Shown here piece by piece: positions 25,825 to 32,522 of a stretch of 32,522 nt of DNA. The DNA lies in NCBI GenBank assembly GCA_005889345.1, contig VBFR01000187.1, positions 1 through 32,522 on the forward strand, written 5' to 3'. Under the pieces are notes generated by a model. The model was not told where the DNA came from and made no database searches. It was given only the letters and a program-made list of their open reading frames with translations. Numbering within the stretch: position 1 is the stretch's first letter; each line of letters begins with the position of its first letter. Made by a program: the position numbers and the translations under genes. Origin of the DNA: Chloroflexota bacterium. Lineage in GTDB: Bacteria > Chloroflexota > Dormibacteria > CF-121.

Positions 25825-26487
25825 TCAAGGAACTGGCAGACCTCGCGCTCGGAACCATTCCTCTGGGAATTCCAGTTTTGCCGGTGGCAGAGCCAGCCGA
25901 TCACGGACTGGAACCCAGACTCGGTCTGGTACGTCTTCACCAAACCAGGTGAACCGTCGGAGCGGCTTGTATCCAGCCAGGAGATCTATGTCCGCTGCGC
26001 TCAGCCGGACCATCTTCATGAGCACCAATTCTTCCAGAGCCGGCGCCGCGAAGAGACCGGAGATGTCCCGGAGACCCTTCAGCGATCCAAGATCCGCCCG
26101 GCGAAGTTGTCTGAGTCTGGCGAAAGAGGGCATGCGGGTAAGTTGCGGCTGCCCATAGACGGCGACGTAAATTAGGTTGTCCATGGACCCCACGGTGGAT
26201 AGGTCCTGGAGTCCACGGACCTGATTGATCGATAGATAACGCAAGTGGGTGCAGCCCTCAACGATTGAGAGACTTGTTCCCGAGCCGCCACGAATATCCA
26301 GCCAGGAGAGGCGCGGAAGCTGAGCGAGGAGGCCCGGAGGAAGCCTGACTGACCAGAGGGTGAGCCTCTGCAGCGGTCCCAGCCAGGCAAGATCGGATTC
26401 TTCCAAGCCAGAGTGGTCGAGATAGACCGCGGTCGGACTTCGGAATTGCGCCGTTTCCTGAGCGCTGCGACGCTGCCGGGTGCCCAC
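25825..26487 (-). CDS. Leucine-rich-repeat-like protein
   Basis: 220 aa; serial LxxLxLxxx units (LQRLTLWSVRLP, LSWLDIRGGSG, LRYLSINQVRGL, LIYVAVYGQPQL, LRRADLGSLKGL, LEELVLMKMVRL). Confidence 0.6.
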   Translation of the reverse strand: MGTRQRRSAQETAQFRSPTAVYLDHSGLEESDLAWLGPLQRLTLWSVRLPPGLLAQLPRLSWLDIRGGSGTSLSIVEGCTHLRYLSINQVRGLQDLSTVGSMDNLIYVAVYGQPQLTRMPSFARLRQLRRADLGSLKGLRDISGLFAAPALEELVLMKMVRLSAADIDLLAGYKPLRRFTWFGEDVPDRVWVPVRDRLALPPAKLEFPEEWFRARGLPVP

Positions 26488-26618
26488 GGCAGCTATTGTG
26501 CAGCGCGACCGCTGCGCAGGCTAGCCGCGTGTCGTGCCCTGATCCGTTCGACGGCCACTTACTGGCGATGAGGCGCACGTCGGTGATAGCGTCAATTTGA
26601 AACACGGCTTACGACTGT

Positions 26619-26628
26619 GAGGTGATCC
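26619..26628 (+). promoter_or_regulatory. Strong Shine-Dalgarno for LLM oxidoreductase
   Basis: GAGGTGATCC: 10 nt identical to the anti-SD complement TAAGGAGGTGATCC, ending 1 nt before CTG at 26630. Confidence 0.6.
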
Positions 26629-26629
26629 C

Positions 26630-27637
26630 CTGGCTACTTTCGGTTACACGCTGATGTGTGAACAACTCGGTCCCAAAGAGCTGGTGCGCAACGGCATCGA
26701 TGCGGAGCGCGCCGGATTCGATTTCACCGTGATCTCGGATCACTTCCATCCGTGGCTCGAAGAGCAGGGCGAGAGTCCCTTCGCCTGGAGCGTATTGGGC
26801 GCCGTCGCGAGCCAGACGAGCCAGATGCAATTGATGACGATGGTCACCTGTCCGATCGTGCGTTATCACCCGGCGATCGTGGCCCAGATGGCGGCAACCA
26901 TCGGGCTGATGAGCGACGACCGATTCACGCTCGGCCTGGGCGCCGGGGAGAACCTCAACGAGCACGTCGTCGGCCAGGGCTGGCCGCCGGCAAACATCCG
27001 GCATCAGATGCTCGAGGAAGCGATCCACATCATCCGCGAGCTCTGGAAGGGCGGCTACGTCAGCCACCAGGGCGACTACTTCGACGTCCACGACGCGCGC
27101 ATCTTCAGCATGCCCAAGCAGGCGCCACCGATCGCCGTCGCGGCCAGCGGTCGCGAGTCGTGTCGGCTCGCCGCCCGGACGGGTTCCGCGCTGATCGCGA
27201 CTCAGCCGAAGCCAGAGCTGGTCAGCATGTATCGGGATGCGGGCGGAACGGGACCGTGCTATGCGCAGATCGCGATGTGCTGGGGCAAGGACGAAGCGCA
27301 AGCGACAAAAACGGCACACCAGTATTTCCGCTTCGCGGTTCCCGCCTGGAAGGTCCAGTCGGAGTTGCCCAATCCGGTCAACTTCGCGGCCGCGTCGGTG
27401 ACGGTCCGCGAGGAGGATGTCGCGCAGATGATGCCCTGCGGCCCGAGTGTGGACCGGCATCTCGAGGGCATCCAGCAATTCCTCGACGCCGGATTCGAGC
27501 GGATCGCGGTCCTGCAGGCGGGACGCGACCAGGACGGATTCTTCGGCTTCTGGAACGCAGAGTTGAAGCCGCGTCTCGAAAAGACCGGACTCGCTCCACG
27601 GCGTGAGGCCGCTGTGGGCGTGGCTCCGAGAAACTAA
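26630..27637 (+). CDS. LLM-class F420-dependent oxidoreductase (probable CTG start)
   Basis: (L/M)ATFGYTLMCEQLGPKELVRNGIDAERAGFDFTVISDHFHPWLEEQGESPFAWSVLGAVA is characteristic of F420 LLM proteins; ATG 26654 would truncate the first beta strand. Confidence 0.88.
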   Translation: MATFGYTLMCEQLGPKELVRNGIDAERAGFDFTVISDHFHPWLEEQGESPFAWSVLGAVASQTSQMQLMTMVTCPIVRYHPAIVAQMAATIGLMSDDRFTLGLGAGENLNEHVVGQGWPPANIRHQMLEEAIHIIRELWKGGYVSHQGDYFDVHDARIFSMPKQAPPIAVAASGRESCRLAARTGSALIATQPKPELVSMYRDAGGTGPCYAQIAMCWGKDEAQATKTAHQYFRFAVPAWKVQSELPNPVNFAAASVTVREEDVAQMMPCGPSVDRHLEGIQQFLDAGFERIAVLQAGRDQDGFFGFWNAELKPRLEKTGLAPRREAAVGVAPRN

Positions 27638-27667
27638 TGCTTCCCGCGCTGCGTTATATGACCCGCA

Positions 27668-28378
27668 ATGACGTGGCAACGGCTCGTCGTCCTGGGGGCA
27701 GTGGCTGTGTTGGTCACCGGATGCGGCCGCGCTCCGACCACTACGGGGGCGGGGCGGACGCCCACGCCCGCGCCCTCAGCCTCGCCGTCGTCGACGACGA
27801 CCGCACCGGCTGATACCGCATCGCCCTCGCCATTAGTATCGCCGTCGCCGTCGCCCTCTACCTGCGCCATCGATCCATTACCCGGACTCTGTGTTGGTCG
27901 GCCCGCGACTTCACAGGAGGAGGCGGCGATGATTGCCGTAGGAAAACCGGCAGCTGAGCGCGACCTCCACGCGGTCGACGCGAAAAGCTGTAGCGGCAGC
28001 CAGACCTGCTTCCAGGTCGGCAGTCCCTCGCGCGCGATGGTCGGGACCAACGCCGGAACCTTCTATGCCCAGGTGGGCGGCGCGTCGGGGGGCGGTGGCG
28101 CGGCCTGCTTTGTGTTCCTTTACCACGATACGGCCGGCTGGCACTACGTCAACGTCCGCTGTGCTCAAGCCACCGGCAGCATTCCCGGCCCGCAAGATCT
28201 GGTCAGAGTTTCCGGCTGCGCCAACGTGCGCGATGCGCCTGGCCTCAGTTCGCATGTCGTGGCCTGTCTACCGAATGGGACGATCGTCGATGTTGACAGT
28301 GCGCCCGTCTACCTCGACGGGCACATCTGGTGGCACCTCAACGGTCGCGGCTGGATGGCGCACGAATTCCTGACCTGA
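27668..28378 (+). CDS. Putative lipoprotein with Ser/Thr/Pro-rich linker and C-terminal SH3-like domain
   Basis: Lipobox-like LVTGC; PTPAPSASPSSTTTAPADTASPSPLVSPSPSPS linker; VSGCANVRDAPGLSSHVVACLPNGTIVDVDSAPVYLDGHIWWHLNGRGWMAHEFL. Confidence 0.78.
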   Translation: MTWQRLVVLGAVAVLVTGCGRAPTTTGAGRTPTPAPSASPSSTTTAPADTASPSPLVSPSPSPSTCAIDPLPGLCVGRPATSQEEAAMIAVGKPAAERDLHAVDAKSCSGSQTCFQVGSPSRAMVGTNAGTFYAQVGGASGGGGAACFVFLYHDTAGWHYVNVRCAQATGSIPGPQDLVRVSGCANVRDAPGLSSHVVACLPNGTIVDVDSAPVYLDGHIWWHLNGRGWMAHEFLT

Positions 28379-28384
28379 CCTGCG

Positions 28385-29521
28385 TCAGGAGGCTGCGGCG
28401 CCGGCTGCCGGCCGCAGCTCCCGGTAAACCGACAGCAGCCGGTCGAGGTTGTCCGACAGGCTGAAACGCTCCACGGCGCGGGTACGGGCGCGCTGGCCGA
28501 GTTCTGCGCGGAAGTCGGGGAATTCGATCAACGTGCGGAGCGCCAGCCGGAGTTGGCCGTCGAGATCCTTGGTGTCGAGGACGATGCCCGCACCGCGTAG
28601 CGCTTCACCATCCGAGCCGACGTCGGTCGCCACGGAAGCCACCCCGCACGCCATCGCCTCGAGCAAGGAGAGGGAAAGCCCTTCAACCATGGACGGCAGA
28701 CAGAAGATGTCCATGGCCCGCAACATCGCGATCCGCTCGGCTTCATCGAGCACCTGGCCGGTGAAGACGACGCGCGCGTTTCCATAGCGTCGGTCGAGCC
28801 GACGCTTCTCGCTCCCGCTTCCGATAACCACCAACTTGACGTCGTCGGGCGCATCGACATCCTGGAAGGCGCGCACCAGGATGTCGACATTCTTCTCGGG
28901 ATCCACACGGCCGAGGTAGCCGACCAGCGCGCCGGCGTGAAGCGTCTTCTTGAAATCCGATTCTCCGGGCGCGTATTTTTCGACGTCGACGCCGTTGGGG
29001 ATCACCGCGATGTTCTCGGCGGAGACGCCGTAGTGCTCGAGCAGGCTCTTTTGCTGCTCGGAAAAGATGATCACGCGGTCGAAGCTCGCCAGCGACTGGG
29101 CGTACAGGCGATAGACCGCCGTGCTGATGCCCTGCCAGAGGCCGAAGCGGGAGTCGTAGGGCACGTGGAACGTTGCCACCGCCGGCAGGCCGAGCTCATG
29201 ACAGAGCTCCGGGAGTCCGAAATCGATCAGCGTCGAAAAGCTGAGCGAGACATGGACCAGGTCGACGTGCTCGCGTCGGAGAAGATCGGTGATGCTGCGT
29301 TTCGTCCGTGGCGAGGAGATGATGTAGCGGTGGCTGCCGGTCAGGGACCGGAGCGTGAGCCCGTCATCGGTGATGGCCGCGAGCGTGCCGTGATGGACGA
29401 AGAAGACCTTGACCCCCCGTGCCCGCAGCCCGGCAACGGTCTCGCGCGAGTAGGTGAGCAGGCCGTCGCCGGCGCGCCCGCTCTGATGCCCAAGCCAGGC
29501 GACGCGCAGCGGCTCGTTCAT
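28385..29521 (-). CDS. Glycosyltransferase family 4
   Basis: 378 aa; VAVIPNGVDVEKYAPGES, GYLGRVDPEKNVDILVRAF, PSMVEGLSLSLLEAMACGVASVATDVGSDGE. Confidence 0.87.
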   Translation of the reverse strand: MNEPLRVAWLGHQSGRAGDGLLTYSRETVAGLRARGVKVFFVHHGTLAAITDDGLTLRSLTGSHRYIISSPRTKRSITDLLRREHVDLVHVSLSFSTLIDFGLPELCHELGLPAVATFHVPYDSRFGLWQGISTAVYRLYAQSLASFDRVIIFSEQQKSLLEHYGVSAENIAVIPNGVDVEKYAPGESDFKKTLHAGALVGYLGRVDPEKNVDILVRAFQDVDAPDDVKLVVIGSGSEKRRLDRRYGNARVVFTGQVLDEAERIAMLRAMDIFCLPSMVEGLSLSLLEAMACGVASVATDVGSDGEALRGAGIVLDTKDLDGQLRLALRTLIEFPDFRAELGQRARTRAVERFSLSDNLDRLLSVYRELRPAAGAAAS

Positions 29522-29919
29522 CGGGTCTCGACGTCCTCGAGGAGTTCAAGGAGGAAGGGGCGGTTCTGCAGCTCGGGGTGCGGGATGTGCAGCCCAGGCT
29601 CGTCGACGGTGAGGCCGTCGTAGCGGAGGATGTCGATGTCGATTTCTCGCGGTCCCCAGCGCTCGCCAGGGGTGCGTCCGAGCTGCCGCTCGACCGCCTT
29701 GATGGTGTCGAGCAACGGCCGAGGTTCGAGTGATGTCTCCGCCTCGAGCACCTGGTTCAAGAAGCGCGGCTGGTCTTCCACGCCGATCGGCTCCGTCTCC
29801 GCCACGCGGGAGGCCCGCAGCGGCCTGACGCCCGCCTCGGGCAATGCCTCGCGCGCGGCCTGAAGGTAAGCGGCTCGATCGCCCAGGTTACTTCCCAACG
29901 CCAGCCACACCCTGGTCAC
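29518..29919 (-). CDS. folK: 2-amino-4-hydroxy-6-hydroxymethyldihydropteridine pyrophosphokinase
   Basis: 133 aa; WLALGSNLGDRAAYLQAA, FLNQVLEAET, ERWGPREIDIDILRYDG, IPHPELQNRPFLLELL. Confidence 0.95.
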   Translation of the reverse strand: MTRVWLALGSNLGDRAAYLQAAREALPEAGVRPLRASRVAETEPIGVEDQPRFLNQVLEAETSLEPRPLLDTIKAVERQLGRTPGERWGPREIDIDILRYDGLTVDEPGLHIPHPELQNRPFLLELLEDVETR

Positions 29920-30749
29920 GTGCCCCGGATGGCGTCCGCCATGCGCGCCACCCGCACCATCGCCCTGACGTCGTGCACCCGGACGATGTCGGCGCCGCCG
30001 GCGATGCTCAGCGCGACCGCCGCGGCGGTTCCTTCCAGCCGCTCGCCGGCCGGCAGATCGAGCGTCTTGCCGATGAACGACTTCCGCGACGGGCCGATCA
30101 GGATTGGAAATCCCAGCCGGCGCAGCTCGGGCAGACGGCGGATGATCTCGAGGTTTTCCTCGCGTGTTTTCCCGAATCCGATGCCGGGGTCGAGGATGAA
30201 GCGATCCTCGCGGATGCCGGCGGCCCGACCCATCTCGACGCTCTCGAGCAAGCTTTGCGCGATCTCGGCAATCAGGTCGTGATAGCCGCCGCCGGGCTTG
30301 TTGTGCATCACGACCACGGGGACGCCGGCCTGGGAGACCGTCCCCGCCATCGCCGGATCGCGCCGGAGTCCCCAGACGTCGTTGACCAGCGTGGCGCCGG
30401 CCGCCAGCGCTCGCTCGGCCACCTGCGCCTTGTAGGTGTCGATCGAGACCGGCACCGCGACCGCGGCCGCCACCCGCTCCACCACCGGAATGACGCGCGC
30501 CAGCTCGTCGTCGGCGCTAAGGCCGGGACCCGCCCAGGTTTCGGGTCGGGTCGATTCGCCACCGATGTCGATCAGGTCGGCACCGTCCAGCTCCATCTGT
30601 TTGGCCTGGGCGACCGCGGTCTCGAGATCCGTCACGCCATCCCCCGAGAACGAGTCGGGCGTGACGTTGACGATGCCCATCACATAAGTGCGCGCGCCCC
30701 AGGTGAAGTCACGCGCGCCGATGCGGGCCGATCGCATCGTGGCGGCCAT
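29916..30749 (-). CDS. folP: Dihydropteroate synthase
   Basis: 277 aa; MGIVNVTPDSFSGDG, DIGGESTRPETW, VPVSIDTYKAQVAERAL, LILDPGIGFGKTREENLEII, GPSRKSFIG. Confidence 0.95.
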   Translation of the reverse strand: MAATMRSARIGARDFTWGARTYVMGIVNVTPDSFSGDGVTDLETAVAQAKQMELDGADLIDIGGESTRPETWAGPGLSADDELARVIPVVERVAAAVAVPVSIDTYKAQVAERALAAGATLVNDVWGLRRDPAMAGTVSQAGVPVVVMHNKPGGGYHDLIAEIAQSLLESVEMGRAAGIREDRFILDPGIGFGKTREENLEIIRRLPELRRLGFPILIGPSRKSFIGKTLDLPAGERLEGTAAAVALSIAGGADIVRVHDVRAMVRVARMADAIRGT

Positions 30750-30778
30750 CGGCCTGAGCGTAGCATCATGTCGTTTCG

Positions 30779-32275
30779 GTGACTGGCATCAAACTGAGCC
30801 GCCTCCTCGAGGGCGTCGAGGTGCTCGAAGCACCGCCAACCGACCCCGAGGTCACCGGCCTCTGCTACGACTCCCGGCGCCTGAAACCGGGCGACTGCTT
30901 CGTCGCCATTCCGGGCACGCACACGGACGGTCACCGCTACGTCGAGACGGCGCTGCGAGATGGAGCGGTCGCGGCGGTGGTCCAGCGCCGGGCCGGCACG
31001 GCCTGGCCGCAGGTGGTAGTGCCCGACACGCGCCGCGCGCTGGCGCTGATGTCGAGCACCTTCCACGGTCGCCCCAGCGCGGACATGGTGGTCATCGGCG
31101 TGACGGGAACCGATGGCAAGACGACCACCACGACGATGATCCACCAGATGCTGCTGAGCGCTGGACGGCGCGTCGGCTCGATGAGCACGGTGGACATCCG
31201 GTTGGGCGATGCTGTCGATGCAAACGACTCACGGCAGACCACCCTGGAGGCGCTCGAGGTGCAGGAGCAGCTGGCGCGCATGCGCGATGCCGGGATAAAG
31301 TACGCCGTGATCGAGACCAGCTCACACGGGCTCGCCTTACAGCGGGTGGTGGGGGTCGAGTATGACCTCGCCGTTTTCACCAACATCGCGCACGAGCACC
31401 TCGATTTCCACAAGACGATCGAGGCGTATCGAGAGGCGAAGGCGCAGCTGATCGACCTAACAGCCGGTGCTGCTAGCAAGGGCATCGAGAAGACGGCAGT
31501 GCTCAACCGGGACGATCCGAGTTACGCGTATCTCATCGACCGGCCGATCGCCCGACGGATCACCTATGGCCTGCAGCTCGAGGCGGATCTCAAAGCCGAT
31601 CGCGTCGAGGCGACGCCTCAGGGTCTACGGGTCGATGCCTCGACACCTCTTGGGCCGCTCGCGCTGAACTTGAAGTTGAGCGGCCGCTGGAACGCGGCGA
31701 ACGCCCTGGCCGCGGCAGCCGCGGGTGTCGCGGTCGGGCTGACGCTCGACGAGATCCGCACGGGGCTCGAGAGTTACAGCGGCGTCAGCGGACGGATGGA
31801 GCGCGTCGACCTCGGCCAGCCGTTCAGCGTGATCATCGATTACGCGCACACGCCGCAGAGCCTCGAGAAGGTCCTCCGCGAGCTGCGGCCGATCACCCGG
31901 GGGAAGCTGATCGCGGTCTTCGGCAGCGCCGGCGATCGCGATCGCGAGAAGCGGCCCTGGATGGGCGAGATCGCCGCCCGCCTGAGCGATTACGCGGTTT
32001 TCACCAACGAAGACCCGCGCGAAGAGGATGCCATGACCATCCTCAGCGAAATTGCGGCGGGGGCGGAAGAAGTTGGCTGGACTGAGGGCGAGCACTATGC
32101 GCGCATCGAGGACCGGCGCCAGGGCATCGCCCATGCGGTCCGCCGCGCCCGACCGGGAGACACCATCCTGCTGGCCGGCAAAGGGCACGAGCGAAGCATT
32201 CTCATTGGCCGCGGCAAAGAGCCATGGGACGAACGAGCCGCTGCTGAGGCCGCGATCCGCGGACTCGCGCCGTGA
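30779..32275 (+). CDS. murE: UDP-N-acetylmuramoyl-L-alanyl-D-glutamate--diamino acid ligase
   Basis: 498 aa; VTGLCYDSRRLKPGDCFVAIPG, GVTGTDGKTTTTTMIHQML, ETSSHGLALQRV, AHEHLDFHKTIEAYREAK, IIDYAHTPQSLEKVL, FTNEDPREEDAMTIL, GKGHE. Confidence 0.93.
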   Translation: MTGIKLSRLLEGVEVLEAPPTDPEVTGLCYDSRRLKPGDCFVAIPGTHTDGHRYVETALRDGAVAAVVQRRAGTAWPQVVVPDTRRALALMSSTFHGRPSADMVVIGVTGTDGKTTTTTMIHQMLLSAGRRVGSMSTVDIRLGDAVDANDSRQTTLEALEVQEQLARMRDAGIKYAVIETSSHGLALQRVVGVEYDLAVFTNIAHEHLDFHKTIEAYREAKAQLIDLTAGAASKGIEKTAVLNRDDPSYAYLIDRPIARRITYGLQLEADLKADRVEATPQGLRVDASTPLGPLALNLKLSGRWNAANALAAAAAGVAVGLTLDEIRTGLESYSGVSGRMERVDLGQPFSVIIDYAHTPQSLEKVLRELRPITRGKLIAVFGSAGDRDREKRPWMGEIAARLSDYAVFTNEDPREEDAMTILSEIAAGAEEVGWTEGEHYARIEDRRQGIAHAVRRARPGDTILLAGKGHERSILIGRGKEPWDERAAAEAAIRGLAP

Positions 32276-32290
32276 GAATGGGTTGAGCCC

Positions 32291-32522
32291 GTGAGCCGGG
32301 CCGTGGAGGAGATCAACCGCCGGATGTTGCGCGCCCGCGACGCGATGGACCGTGCCTACGCGCAACCGCTCGACCTGCCGACACTCGCGCAGATCGCGAA
32401 CGTCTCGGAAGCGCATTTCATCCGTACCTTCCACGCCACGTTTGGCGAGACGCCGCACCGGTACCTGCAGCGCCGTCGGGTCGAACGAGCCATGTTTCTG
32501 CTGCGCGCGACCGACCGCGCAG
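32291..32522 (+). CDS. AraC-family transcriptional regulator (partial, 3' end outside window)
   Basis: Not in ORF track. Translation from GTG 32291: VSRAVEEINRRMLRARDAMDRAYAQPLDLPTLAQIANVSEAHFIRTFHATFGETPHRYLQRRRVERAMFLLRATDRA, a typical AraC HTH. Confidence 0.88.
   Translation, partial: MSRAVEEINRRMLRARDAMDRAYAQPLDLPTLAQIANVSEAHFIRTFHATFGETPHRYLQRRRVERAMFLLRATDRA

Noticed and set aside
26609-27679. 356-aa minus ORF opposite the LLM oxidoreductase
   Set aside because: Shadow ORF; the plus strand encodes a well-recognised F420 LLM enzyme.

Overview
High-GC bacterial chromosome segment containing the rnpA-rpmH / dnaA-dnaN-recF replication-origin neighbourhood. The taxon is not determinable from the sequence alone; Chloroflexota/Dormibacterota-like or another high-GC lineage is only a guess. 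On the minus strand from the origin: rpmH (missing from the ORF track), rnpA, and the first codons of another gene. On the plus strand: dnaA, dnaN, recF, a DUF721/DciA-like gene, and a large UvrD-type helicase fused to a RecB-like, Cys-cluster nuclease domain in the place where gyrB often sits. Further along: a small RHH-like ORF coupled to an MGDG-synthase-type glycosyltransferase; a K+ channel/RCK protein whose first TM helix has no canonical start codon; a GT4 glycosyltransferase; a TetR-MMPL pair; an MFS transporter; a large secreted DUF11/PKD-type protein with an uncharacterised C-terminal module; a Big_5/beta-propeller lipoprotein; a DUF4388 (PATAN-like) protein; a tandem FemAB pair coupled to a soluble PAS histidine kinase and an OmpR-type regulator; an LRR-like ORF; an F420-type LLM oxidoreductase that appears to start at CTG behind a near-perfect Shine-Dalgarno; an SH3-type lipoprotein; folP-folK-GT4; murE; and the start of an AraC-type regulator. 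I see no tRNA, rRNA, CRISPR array, transposon or prophage. Most of the window is ordinary housekeeping sequence. The best second-look items are the dciA/helicase-nuclease arrangement, the FemAB-FemAB-HK-RR cassette, the secreted PKD protein's C-terminal domain, and the two genes with unusual starts.
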